Shown here: one piece after another, positions 56,967-64,000 of the stretch
Layout of the letters: each line of letters starts with the position of its first letter
How positions within the stretch are numbered: the stretch's first letter is position 1
NCBI RefSeq assembly: GCF_900188375.1
Contig: NZ_FZOO01000006.1
Location: 124,001 to 188,000 of the forward strand
Length of the DNA stretch: 64,000 nucleotides
Direction of reading: 5' to 3'
From: Geodermatophilus pulveris
GTDB lineage: Bacteria > Actinomycetota > Actinomycetes > Mycobacteriales > Geodermatophilaceae
Notes under the pieces: model-generated
What the model saw: the letters and a program-made list of their open reading frames with translations, nothing else
Told to the model about the DNA's origin: nothing
Database searches by the model: none
Position numbers and translations under genes: made by a program

Positions 56967-57848
56967 ATGACCACTCCAGCAGACGCCGCCGCCGACGAGC
57001 GGGCCTTCGCGGCCTGTCTCGCCGGCCGTCCCGTGCCCGAGGGCGCGGCCGGCCTGGCCGCGTTCACCGACGCGGTCCGGGCGAGCGCCACGGCGCCCGG
57101 GCGGCCGAACGCGGCGCTGGCAGGACTGCTGGTGACCGGTCTCCTCGTCCCCACCCAGGAACCGTCCCGCGGGACGGCCGGGCGACCCGCCCGGACCTCA
57201 CGGAAGAGGCCCCAGATGCTCATCACCACCCTCGTCGCCAAGCTCGCGGCCGCCGGTGCCGTCGCCAAGGCCGCCGCCGGCGCAGGAGTCGTCGCCGTCG
57301 CGCTCACCGGCACCGCGACCACCGTCGTCCTGACCACCCCCGAGGAGCCGGCGCCCGCCGTCGTGCAGACGACGCCGGAGACGCCGGACCCGACGACGGA
57401 GACGCCGGACCCGACGGACCCGACGACGGAGACGCCGGACCCGACGACGGAGACGCCGGAGACGCCGGAGACGCCGGAGACGCCGGAGACGCCGGAGACG
57501 CCGGAGCCTCCCGCCACCGGGGACACCGGCACCGGCGACCCCGCCGCGGCGCGGACGCAGACGGAGTGGGCCGACGGGCCGGCGGCCGGGGAGTCGCACG
57601 GGTCCTGGGTCAGCGAGGGCGCCCAGCAGGGCTGGGTGGACGGCGGGACGGTCAGCCGGGAGGCCCGGGAGCGCAACGAGCAGCGGCGGGCCGAGCGCGC
57701 CGCCCCCGAGCCGGTCGACGAGCCGGTCGACGAGCCGGCCGCTGACGAGCCGGCCGCTGACGAGCCGGTCACCGCGCAGCAGGGCGAGGGCAACGACAAG
57801 GGCAACGGGAAGGGCAACGGGAAGGGCAACGGCAAGAGCGGGCGGTGA
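56967..57848 (+). CDS. Putative sigma-factor partner: one-helix membrane protein with repeats
   Basis: This 293-residue protein starts at ATG 56967, just after the sigma gene. Residues 1-80 are soluble and charged, with the Cys/zinc HxxxCxxC motif of classical anti-sigma factors absent. One hydrophobic helix (VAKAAAGAGVVAVALTGTAT) follows, then long low-complexity repeats: ETPDPT/ETPETP units, DEPVDEPAADEPAADEP and GKGNGKGNGKGNGK. The domain order (cytosolic head, one helix, repetitive outside part) fits an anti-sigma-like or wall-spanning protein. No family is recognised with confidence. Confidence 0.6.
   Translation: MTTPADAAADERAFAACLAGRPVPEGAAGLAAFTDAVRASATAPGRPNAALAGLLVTGLLVPTQEPSRGTAGRPARTSRKRPQMLITTLVAKLAAAGAVAKAAAGAGVVAVALTGTATTVVLTTPEEPAPAVVQTTPETPDPTTETPDPTDPTTETPDPTTETPETPETPETPETPETPEPPATGDTGTGDPAAARTQTEWADGPAAGESHGSWVSEGAQQGWVDGGTVSREARERNEQRRAERAAPEPVDEPVDEPAADEPAADEPVTAQQGEGNDKGNGKGNGKGNGKSGR
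57371..57506 (+). repeat. Tandem 9-base (GACGCCGGA-type) repeats encoding ETP
   Basis: The unit GACGCCGGA (Glu-Thr-Pro when read in frame) recurs many times, mixed with GACCCGACG units (Asp-Pro-Thr). The stretch is in frame with the host gene. It is a coding low-complexity tract prone to slippage. Confidence 0.85.
57709..57840 (+). repeat. Second and third repeat tracts in the same gene
   Basis: From 57709 the units GAGCCGGTCGAC (two or more) and GAGCCGGCCGCTGAC (two) encode DEPVDEPAADEP. From about 57789 the unit GGCAACGGGAAG repeats three to four times, encoding GNGK. All are in frame. Confidence 0.8.
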
Positions 57849-57854
57849 CCTGCC

Positions 57855-57886
57855 GCGGGGCCGCGGTCAGGTGACCGCGGCCCCGC
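57855..57886. terminator. Perfect hairpin at the UbiA stop codon
   Basis: GCGGGGCCGCGGTCA (57855-57869) and TGACCGCGGCCCCGC (57872-57886) are perfect inverted repeats. The UbiA stop (read as TGA at 57867-57869) lies inside the stem. It lies between convergent genes and may serve both. Confidence 0.7.
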
Positions 57887-58718
57887 CGGCCAGCAGCAGC
57901 GCCACGTCGAGGACGGTCAGCAGCATGACCGCGGGGAAGGCCGCCCGGCGGAAGCGCGCCGTCCCCGCCAGGGCCGCGACGGCGACGGCCGGCACGGCCA
58001 GCGCGAGCACCGCCCAGCCGGCCGCGGACGGCGCCCCCTCGGGGCCGGCCACCAGCACCAGGGACGCCGCGCCGAGCAGCACCGCGCAGCCGACGGCCGA
58101 GCCCCGGGCACCGATCCGGTGCGGCAGTCCGCGGACCCCGGTGGCCAGGTCGTCCTCCAGGTCGGGAGCGGCGTTGGCCAGGTGCGCGGCGGCGCCGAGC
58201 GCGGCACCGGCGGTGACCAGCCACCACGGCGCGGCCGGAGCGCCCGGCGCGGCGGCGACCACCCCGGCCGGCAGCGCCCCGAAGCCGGTCGCGTAGGGGA
58301 GCACGGAGGCTGCCGTCCGCTTGAGCCCGGCGTTGTACGCCCAGCCACTGGCGACCAGGACGAGCAGCAGCAGCCCCGGCACGGGGCCGAGCAGCAGGGA
58401 CAGCACGACGGCCGCGGCGGCCGACCCGGCGGCCAGCGTGCGCAGCAGGTCCGGGGTGACCGCGCCCTGCGCGACCGGCTTGTCGGCCCGGGCCACCGTG
58501 CGGTCGCGGTCGGCGTCCAGCCAGTCGTTGCTCCAGCCGATCGACACCTGCCCGGCGAGGACGGCCACCGCGAGCAGGACCACCCGACCCGGCGGGACGC
58601 CCGCGGCGACCGCGAGCAGGGCGGCCGTCGTGGTGACCGCGACCGTCGGGCCGGCGTGCGTGGCCACCACCAGCGCGCGCAGCGGGGGCGCGGTCCGTCG
58701 GCCCGGGGCGTGCACCAC
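57867..58718 (-). CDS. UbiA-family prenyltransferase
   Basis: This 283-residue membrane protein has about eight helices. The first aspartate motif is NDWLDADRD (64-72), the second is around APDLEDDLATG (DxxxD). Such enzymes transfer prenyl groups to aromatic acceptors; some make menaquinone, tocopherol-like or polyprenyl products. The cluster does not say which. KPVAQGAVTPDLLRTLAAGS after the first motif is typical. It is convergent with the sigma-partner gene and is not with menaquinone genes. Confidence 0.82.
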   Translation of the reverse strand: MVHAPGRRTAPPLRALVVATHAGPTVAVTTTAALLAVAAGVPPGRVVLLAVAVLAGQVSIGWSNDWLDADRDRTVARADKPVAQGAVTPDLLRTLAAGSAAAAVVLSLLLGPVPGLLLLVLVASGWAYNAGLKRTAASVLPYATGFGALPAGVVAAAPGAPAAPWWLVTAGAALGAAAHLANAAPDLEDDLATGVRGLPHRIGARGSAVGCAVLLGAASLVLVAGPEGAPSAAGWAVLALAVPAVAVAALAGTARFRRAAFPAVMLLTVLDVALLLAGGAAVT

Positions 58719-58857
58719 GCGGCGACCCTAAGCGGACCGGGGCCGGACGCCGCGGCAACTGTTCACCCGAACCGGTGAACGCGCCTCGGGTGGACGACGT
58801 ATGCCCGGACGCCGCAGCCCGCCCGGGCACCGCGGCCGCCCAGCACCTGGAGGAACC

Positions 58858-59787
58858 ATGCGCACCACCCTTCGCAGGACGACCCTCGTCGTGGCAGCCG
58901 CGCTGCTGACCGGGGCGGTGGCCGCCCCGGCGACCGCCACCGCGACCGACGGCTACCGCGGCGGCGACGACAGCAGCCGCTCGGACGACCGCGGCAACGG
59001 CGGCGACCGGCTCCGCGCGGTCGGCCTGGGCCAGGACGGCCGCACGCTGGTCTCCTTCCGCACCTCCGACGCCCGCGACGCGCGGCAGGTGGGCCAGGTG
59101 CAGCTCGAGGGCGACACCCGCCTGGTCGGCATCGACTACCGCGTGCAGAACGGCGAGCTGTACGGCGTCGGCGAGAAGGGCGGCATCTACGTGCTCGACG
59201 CCGGCAAGGCCGACGCGACCAAGGTCGGCCGGCTCAGCGTGGCGCTGGCGGGGACGTACTTCGGCGTCGACTTCAACCCCGCGGCCAACGCCCTGCGGAT
59301 CACCAGCGACACCGGCCAGAACCTGCGCCAGCCCTTCGCGGGGGCGGCGAACCCGGACGCGCCCAACGGCGCGACCGTCGTGGACGGCCGGCTGACCAAT
59401 CCCGTGCCCCCGCCCGGGACGGGCACCACGCCGGCGACCGGCATCAGCGGCTCGGCGTACACGAACAACGACCTGGACGCCGACACCGGGACGGTGCTGT
59501 ACGACGTCGACACCGCCCTGGACCGGCTGGACATCCAGTCGCCGGCCAACGCCGGCACGCTCGCCCCGGTGGGGCAGCTCGGCGTCGACGCCGGGCCGGA
59601 CGCCGGCTTCGACATCTACAGCACCGTGCGCGACGGGCGCTCGGTCGCCGTGCAGGGCTTCGCGACCCTGACCGTGGGCGGCGAGAGCCGGCTCTACTCG
59701 GTCAACCTGGCCACCGGCGAGGCCGCCGACCGCGGCACCTTCCGGATGCCGGTCACCGACCTCGCCATCGGGCTGAACCAGCTCTGA
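58858..59787 (+). CDS. Secreted DUF4394 protein
   Basis: This 309-residue protein is read from ATG 58858, behind a perfect GGAGGA. It has a signal peptide (RRTTLVVAAALLTGAVAAPATATA) with likely cleavage after ATA near residue 29, an acidic Gly/Asp/Ser segment, then a repeat-rich beta domain. Blocks such as LVGIDYRVQNGELYGVGEKG, YFGVDFNPAANALRITSDTG and TNNDLDADTGTVLYDVDTAL match DUF4394, a beta-propeller-like secreted domain of unknown role. A strong terminator follows, so it is monocistronic. Confidence 0.82.
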   Translation: MRTTLRRTTLVVAAALLTGAVAAPATATATDGYRGGDDSSRSDDRGNGGDRLRAVGLGQDGRTLVSFRTSDARDARQVGQVQLEGDTRLVGIDYRVQNGELYGVGEKGGIYVLDAGKADATKVGRLSVALAGTYFGVDFNPAANALRITSDTGQNLRQPFAGAANPDAPNGATVVDGRLTNPVPPPGTGTTPATGISGSAYTNNDLDADTGTVLYDVDTALDRLDIQSPANAGTLAPVGQLGVDAGPDAGFDIYSTVRDGRSVAVQGFATLTVGGESRLYSVNLATGEAADRGTFRMPVTDLAIGLNQL

Positions 59788-59793
59788 GCGCCG

Positions 59794-59835
59794 GCACCGG
59801 GCCCGCGCCGGACTCCTCCGGCGCGGGCCCGGTGC
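59794..59835 (+). terminator. Strong 18-bp terminator hairpin
   Basis: GCACCGGGCCCGCGCCGG (59794-59811) pairs perfectly with CCGGCGCGGGCCCGGTGC (59818-59835) around ACTCCT, seven bases after the DUF4394 stop. There is no U-tract. Confidence 0.8.
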
Positions 59836-60084
59836 GCCGGGCCCGCGCCGTCCCCGGCGGGTCGTCCGACGCGTGGCCGCCGGGCACCTGACCTGCGGGG
59901 ACGCCTCCCGCACCCACCCCGGTCCGGCCGCCCCGCCGGTGGCGCGGAGGGCGGACCGGGAGGTGCGACGCCCCGCCCGCACGCACATCGACCGGGCTCC
60001 TGTCAACCCCTCGCAGCGACTCCACCGGGCCGCTGACCTGCGCGTTTACGGATCCAGGGGGTCCCGTTCGCCGGGCTGCCGTGG

Positions 60085-60098
60085 TAGCCTGTGGACAG
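60085..60098 (+). promoter_or_regulatory. carD -10 element overlapped by a DnaA-box-like site
   Basis: TAGCCT (60085-60090) fits the actinobacterial -10 pattern and puts the start near 60097. TGTGGACAG (60090-60098) is the complement of CTGTCCACA, a match to the relaxed actinobacterial DnaA box. The two overlap. AAAGGGG (60101-60107) is the ribosome site. Confidence 0.5.
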
Positions 60099-60117
60099 CG
60101 AAAGGGGTCACACACAC

Positions 60118-60600
60118 ATGGGCTTCACTGTCGGCGAGACCGTTGTCTACCCGCACCACGGAGCCGCTCTCATCGAGGCGATCGAGACGCGGACCATCAA
60201 GGGTGAAGAGAGGGCCTACCTCGTGCTGAAGGTCGCCCAGGGCGACCTCACCGTGCGCGTGCCGGCCGACAACGCAGAGATCGTCGGCGTCCGGGACGTC
60301 GTCGGTCAGGACGGACTGAACCGGGTCTTCGAGGTGCTGCGCGCCCCGCACACCGAGGAGCCGACCAACTGGTCGCGCCGCTACAAGGCCAACCTCGAGA
60401 AGCTCGCCTCCGGCGACGTCAACAAGGTCGCCGAGGTCGTCCGTGACCTGTGGCGCCGCGACAAGGACCGCGGGCTGTCCGCCGGCGAGAAGCGCATGCT
60501 GTCCAAGGCGCGTCAGATCCTGGTCAGCGAGCTCGCCCTCGCGGAGGGCACCAACGAGGACAAGGCCGAGGTCCTCCTCGACGAGGTCCTCGCCAGCTGA
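60118..60600 (+). CDS. carD: RNA polymerase-binding transcription factor CarD
   Basis: This 160-residue protein starts at ATG 60118 ([20 protein letters not shown]), with AAAGGGG ten bases upstream. The N-terminal Tudor-like domain binds the polymerase beta subunit. The C-terminal helical DNA-binding domain has [20 protein letters not shown] and the conserved Trp in [17 protein letters not shown] that wedges the -10 upstream edge. It stabilises open promoter complexes, notably at rRNA genes. The downstream ispDF starts 41 bases later. Confidence 0.97.
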   Translation: MGFTVGETVVYPHHGAALIEAIETRTIKGEERAYLVLKVAQGDLTVRVPADNAEIVGVRDVVGQDGLNRVFEVLRAPHTEEPTNWSRRYKANLEKLASGDVNKVAEVVRDLWRRDKDRGLSAGEKRMLSKARQILVSELALAEGTNEDKAEVLLDEVLAS

Positions 60601-60641
60601 GCTCGCCCCCCGAGCTCGGCCCGCACCCCCGGACCACTCCC

Positions 60642-61829
60642 GTGCACGCTGCCGGCATCGTCGCAGCGGCCGGGAGTGGCTCGCGTCTGGGGGCGGACCG
60701 GCCGAAGGCGCTGGTCCCGCTCGCCGGCCGCCCGCTGGTTCGCTGGTCGGTGGAGGCGCTCCTGGCCGGCGGGGTGGCCGAGGTGGTGGTGGCCGTGCCC
60801 GCCGACGAGCTCGCCGCCTTCGCCGCCGTCCTGCCCGCCGACGTCCGGCTGGTCGTCGGCGGCACCAGCCGGACGGCGTCGGTGCGCGCCGCCCTCGCCG
60901 CCGTCGGCGACCACGCCGACGCGGTCCTGGTGCACGACGCGGCCCGCCCGCTGACCCCGCCCGGTGTGGTGGCCCGCGTGCTCGCCGCGCTGGCCGCCGG
61001 CGCCCCGGCCGTGGTGCCGGTGCTGCCCGTGGTCGACACCACCGTCAGCGTGGCCGGCGACGGCGTGGTCACCGGCACGCTGCCGCGGGAGACGCTGCGC
61101 CGCGTGCAGACCCCGCAGGGCTTCGCGCGGGCCGTCCTCGCCGACGCCTACGGCCGGCTGCCCCCCGGCGCGGAGCTGACCGACGACGCCGCCGTCGTGC
61201 GCGCCGACGGGGTGGCGGTGGCGACGGTGGCCGGCGACGAGCGCTCGGCGAAGGTGACGGTGGCGCACGACCTGGCACTGGCCGAGTTGACCGTGAGGAC
61301 GACGGGCGAGCGAGCATCGGGTGCTCCGGTGACCGACGTGCTGCCGAGGGTGGGCATCGGCGTCGACGTGCACCCGGTCGAGGCCGGCCGCCCCTGCTGG
61401 CTGGCCGGGCTGGAGTGGCCGGGCGTGGACGGCTGCGCGGGGCACTCCGACGGCGACGTCGCGGCCCACGCGCTCACCGACGCCGTCCTGTCCGCCGCCG
61501 GGCTCGGCGACATCGGCGGCCTGCTGGGCACCGGCGACCCCCGCTGGGCCGGGGCGCGCGGGGCGGCCGTCCTCGCCCACGTGCGCGAGGTCCTGGAGAC
61601 GGCCGGGTGGCGGGTCGGCAACGCCGCCGTGCAGCTGGTCGGCAGCACGCCGCGGGTCGGTCCCCGCCGCGCGGAGGCCGAGCGGGTGCTCGGGGAGGCG
61701 CTGGGCGCGCCGGTGAGCGTCACGGCGACCACGACCGACGGCCTGGGCCTCACCGGTCGCGGCGAGGGCCGGGCGGCGATGGCGACGGCGCTGGTGGTCC
61801 GGACGGCGGCCGTAGACTCCCCGCGGTGA
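60642..61829 (+). CDS. ispDF: Bifunctional IspD-IspF (MEP pathway) fusion
   Basis: This 395-residue protein starts at GTG 60642. Residues 1-~215 are IspD (MEP cytidylyltransferase): [31 protein letters not shown] and [10 protein letters not shown] ~15-residue linker ([16 protein letters not shown]) leads to IspF (MEcPP synthase) from about 235: [12 protein letters not shown] (metal ligands Asp242, His244), [17 protein letters not shown] and [14 protein letters not shown]. No stop or ribosome site separates the parts. The two catalyse steps 3 and 5 of isoprenoid synthesis; IspE is elsewhere. In mycobacteria they are separate genes. It overlaps cysS by 4 bases. Confidence 0.92.
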   Translation: MHAAGIVAAAGSGSRLGADRPKALVPLAGRPLVRWSVEALLAGGVAEVVVAVPADELAAFAAVLPADVRLVVGGTSRTASVRAALAAVGDHADAVLVHDAARPLTPPGVVARVLAALAAGAPAVVPVLPVVDTTVSVAGDGVVTGTLPRETLRRVQTPQGFARAVLADAYGRLPPGAELTDDAAVVRADGVAVATVAGDERSAKVTVAHDLALAELTVRTTGERASGAPVTDVLPRVGIGVDVHPVEAGRPCWLAGLEWPGVDGCAGHSDGDVAAHALTDAVLSAAGLGDIGGLLGTGDPRWAGARGAAVLAHVREVLETAGWRVGNAAVQLVGSTPRVGPRRAEAERVLGEALGAPVSVTATTTDGLGLTGRGEGRAAMATALVVRTAAVDSPR

Positions 61830-63229
61830 GCCTCCGCCTGTACGACACGGCCGCCCGCGCGGTCCGCGAGTTCACGCCCCTGCGTGCCGGGCAGGCCTCC
61901 GTCTACGTCTGCGGGCTCACCGTGCAGGGGCCGCCGCACGTCGGGCACGTCCGCGCCGCGCTGTCCTTCGACGTGCTGCGCCGCTGGCTGGCCGCCTCCG
62001 GCCTCGAGGTCACCTACGTCCGCAACGTCACCGACATCGACGACAAGATCCTCGCCCGGGCCGCCGAGCGGGGCGTGCCGTGGTGGGCCTGGGCGTACAC
62101 CAACGAGCTGGCCTGCACCCGCGCCTACGACGCTCTCGGGGTGCTGCCGCCCACGTACGAGCCGCGCGCCACCGGGCACGTCCCGGACATGGTCGAGCTG
62201 ATCGCGCGGCTGGTGGAGCGTGGCCACGCCTACGCCGTCGACGGCGACGTCTACTTCGACGTCCGCTCCTTCCCCGACTACGGCGCCCTGACCCGCCAGC
62301 GGGTGGAGGACCTGGAGCCGGCCGCCGACACCGAGACCGACGAGCGCAAGCACGACCCCCGCGACTTCGCGCTGTGGAAGGCGCACAAGCCCGGCGAGCC
62401 GGAGACCGCGTCGTGGGCCACCCCGTGGGGCCGCGGCCGCCCGGGCTGGCACCTGGAGTGCTCGGCGATGGCCGAGCGGTACCTCGGGCCGGAGTTCGAC
62501 CTCCACGGTGGCGGGCTGGACCTGCGCTTCCCGCACCACGAGAACGAGCAGGCCCAGTCGCGCGCCGCCGGCGACGGGTTCGCCCGGTACTGGGTGCACA
62601 ACGGCTGGGTGACCCTCGGCGGGGAGAAGATGAGCAAGTCGCTGGGCAACACCGCGCTGGTCGACGAGGTGGTGCGGCGGGCCCGGCCGGTCGAGCTGCG
62701 CTACTACCTGGTCGCCCCGCACTACCGCTCGACGATCGAGTTCACCGACGCCGCGCTGGCCGAGGCCGGGGCCGCCTACCGCCGGATCGAGTCCTTCGTG
62801 CGGCGCGCCGCTGAGCGGGTGGGCGCGGACGCCGGCGGCCCGGTGCTGTGCGCCGACTTCACCGCCGCCCTGGACGACGACCTGGCCACCCCCGCCGCGG
62901 TCGCCGCCGTCCACGAGACGGTCCGGCAGGGCAACACCGCGCTGGCCGAGGGCGACGACAAGGCGGTCGCCGGCGCGCTGGGCTCGGTGCGCGCGATGCT
63001 CGGCGTCCTCGGCCTGGACCCGCTGGACCCCCACTGGGCCGGCGGGGGAGGCGACGACCGGCTGTCCGGGGTGGCCGACGGGCTGGTCGCGCTCGCCCTG
63101 GAGCAGCGGCAGTCCGCCCGCGCGCGCCGGGACTACGCCGCGGCCGACGCCATCCGGGGCTCCCTGGCAGCACTCGGTGTCCAGGTCGAGGACACCCCCT
63201 CCGGACCGCGATGGGAGCTGAGCCGCTGA
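61826..63229 (+). CDS. cysS: Cysteinyl-tRNA synthetase
   Basis: This 467-residue class I synthetase starts at GTG 61826 overlapping ispDF. It has [20 protein letters not shown] (the zinc Cys and HIGH-like motif), [26 protein letters not shown] (second Cys and the ERYLG region), [14 protein letters not shown] and the KMSKS loop [10 protein letters not shown]. The C-terminal anticodon-binding helices are complete. The length and full C-terminus argue against its paralogue MshC. It overlaps rlmB by one base. Confidence 0.95.
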   Translation: MSLRLYDTAARAVREFTPLRAGQASVYVCGLTVQGPPHVGHVRAALSFDVLRRWLAASGLEVTYVRNVTDIDDKILARAAERGVPWWAWAYTNELACTRAYDALGVLPPTYEPRATGHVPDMVELIARLVERGHAYAVDGDVYFDVRSFPDYGALTRQRVEDLEPAADTETDERKHDPRDFALWKAHKPGEPETASWATPWGRGRPGWHLECSAMAERYLGPEFDLHGGGLDLRFPHHENEQAQSRAAGDGFARYWVHNGWVTLGGEKMSKSLGNTALVDEVVRRARPVELRYYLVAPHYRSTIEFTDAALAEAGAAYRRIESFVRRAAERVGADAGGPVLCADFTAALDDDLATPAAVAAVHETVRQGNTALAEGDDKAVAGALGSVRAMLGVLGLDPLDPHWAGGGGDDRLSGVADGLVALALEQRQSARARRDYAAADAIRGSLAALGVQVEDTPSGPRWELSR

Positions 63230-64000
63230 TGGCGGGCAACAGCCAGCGCCGGGGGCGCTCGGCCGGCGCGGGCAAGAAGACCGCGACCGCCGGCACCGGC
63301 GGCAAGAACCGGCGCTCGCTGGCCGGGCGGGGCGCCACCCCGCCGGCCGAGATGCGCCCGGGGCACCCCGCCCAGCGGCGCGCCGCCGCCGACGCCCGGC
63401 GGCGGACCGAGCGTGACCGCAGCCGCCAGCGCACCGAGGAGGCGCCCGAGCTGCTGCTGGGCCGCAACCCGGTGGTGGAGGCGCTGCGGGCGCAGATCCC
63501 GGCCACCGCGCTGTACGTGGTCACCGGGGACTCCCGGGCCCAGACCGACGAGCGGATCACCGAGGCGCTGCACCTGGCCAACGACCGTGGCCTGCCGCTG
63601 CTGGAGGTGGGCCGGGCCGAGTTCGACCGGATGTCCAACGGGGCGCTGCACCAGGGCATCGGCCTGCAGGTGCCGCCCTACCAGTACGCGCACCCCGACG
63701 ACCTGCTCGACCTCGCCCGCGACTCCGGCCGCCCGCCGCTGGTGGTCGCCATGGACGGTGTCACCGACCCGCGCAACCTCGGCGCCGTCGTCCGCTCGGC
63801 CGCCGCGTTCGATGCGCACGGCGTCGTCGTCCCGCAGCGCCGGTCGGTCGGCATGACCGCGTCGGCCTGGCGCACCAGCGCCGGCGCCGCGGCGCGGCTG
63901 CCGGTGGCCCGCGCGGTCAACCTGGCCCGGGCGCTGGGCTCCTACCAGGACGCCGGGCTGATGACCGTCGGGCTGGCCGGCGACGGCGACGTCGACGTGC
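63229..64000 (+). CDS. rlmB: 23S rRNA 2'-O-ribose methyltransferase RlmB, 3' end outside window
   Basis: The frame starts at ATG 63229 (TGATG overlap with cysS) and stays open to the right edge. The first ~75 residues are a basic, low-complexity extension ([20 protein letters not shown]). A SpoU substrate-binding domain follows ([40 protein letters not shown]). The SPOUT catalytic domain begins [20 protein letters not shown] with the conserved Asn and Arg. It methylates G2251 of 23S rRNA by family (TrmH/RlmB). The C-terminal knot motif is beyond the edge. Confidence 0.9.
   Translation, partial: MAGNSQRRGRSAGAGKKTATAGTGGKNRRSLAGRGATPPAEMRPGHPAQRRAAADARRRTERDRSRQRTEEAPELLLGRNPVVEALRAQIPATALYVVTGDSRAQTDERITEALHLANDRGLPLLEVGRAEFDRMSNGALHQGIGLQVPPYQYAHPDDLLDLARDSGRPPLVVAMDGVTDPRNLGAVVRSAAAFDAHGVVVPQRRSVGMTASAWRTSAGAAARLPVARAVNLARALGSYQDAGLMTVGLAGDGDVDV

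Larger units (their letters stand above)
59788..60117 (+). other. DUF4394-carD intergenic region (330 bases)
   Basis: It contains the 18-bp terminator hairpin at the left (59794-59835) and the carD promoter and a DnaA-box-like site at the right (60085-60098). Between these, about 59836-60080, I see no gene, repeat or fold I can support. Confidence 0.5.

Noticed and set aside
57371..57506. CRISPR-like regular repeats
   Set aside because: The period is nine bases, there are no spacers, and the units are in frame inside a gene; this is coding low complexity.
61826..63229. MshC (mycothiol ligase) instead of CysS
   Set aside because: The full-length C-terminal anticodon-binding region and the neighbours carD-ispDF-rlmB fit cysS.

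Overview
The window reads as the chromosome of a high-GC actinobacterium, most likely Geodermatophilaceae (Blastococcus, Geodermatophilus or Modestobacter type). By eye it is roughly three-quarters G+C, GTG starts are very common, and neighbouring genes often overlap by 4 bases. It carries Lsr2, CarD, DisA, ClpC, HppA and the actinobacterial helicase/Tad neighbourhood. From memory, the core gene order follows Mycobacterium tuberculosis Rv3579c-Rv3661 in inverted orientation (rlmB, cysS, ispF/D, carD, lpqE, radA, disA, mutY, clpC, lsr2, lysS, coaX, panDC, fol genes, ftsH, hpt, tilS, zincin, dacB, ppa, holB, topA, helicase, Tad, ssd, HAD phosphatase). That assignment rests on recognised protein families and remembered synteny, not on a search.

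Layout. 1-1830: an aldo/keto reductase tail, two truncated gene ends meeting at a probable deletion scar, and a HAD phosphatase. 1946-6857: a compact Tad-type pilus/secretion operon (ssd, tadA, tadB, tadC, DUF4244 pilin, two TadE-like proteins) converging on a large DEAH helicase. 9556-13830: a proton-pumping pyrophosphatase, then a two-gene type VII secretion-like pair. 14027-19771: topA, tam, tmk, holB and tRNA-Thr(CGU). 19848-25392: a methyltransferase, ppa, dacB, a zincin, tilS and hpt. 25729-30593: ftsH and the folate operon folE-P-B-K. 30609-37201: an island that interrupts the remembered synteny, with an osmoprotectant-type ABC transporter whose binding protein looks circularly permuted, and two secreted proteins with SipW-type leaders. 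37377-45547: an SDR, then a cofactor operon (DUF2520, panC, panD, nadB, nadC, coaX) and lysS. 45696-54609: lsr2, clpC, mutY, disA, radA and lpqE. 54712-59787: an FeS photolyase, an ECF sigma factor with a probable membrane partner, a UbiA prenyltransferase and a DUF4394 protein. 60118-64000: carD, a fused ispDF, cysS and the start of rlmB.

How the genes work together. The folate, pantothenate/CoA and NAD genes form tightly coupled biosynthetic operons. DisA, RadA, MutY, the photolyase and the helicase give a genome-maintenance theme. HppA and soluble Ppa provide two routes for pyrophosphate use.

The most unusual signals are: paired CGTCCACA boxes at an identical 19-base spacing in three intergenic regions (before ssd, before the DUF4244 pilin gene, before the type VII-like pair); a three-copy dispersed intergenic repeat; the permuted binding protein; the IspD-IspF fusion; and the deletion scar near position 720. 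No CRISPR array, intact insertion sequence, prophage or rRNA was seen.
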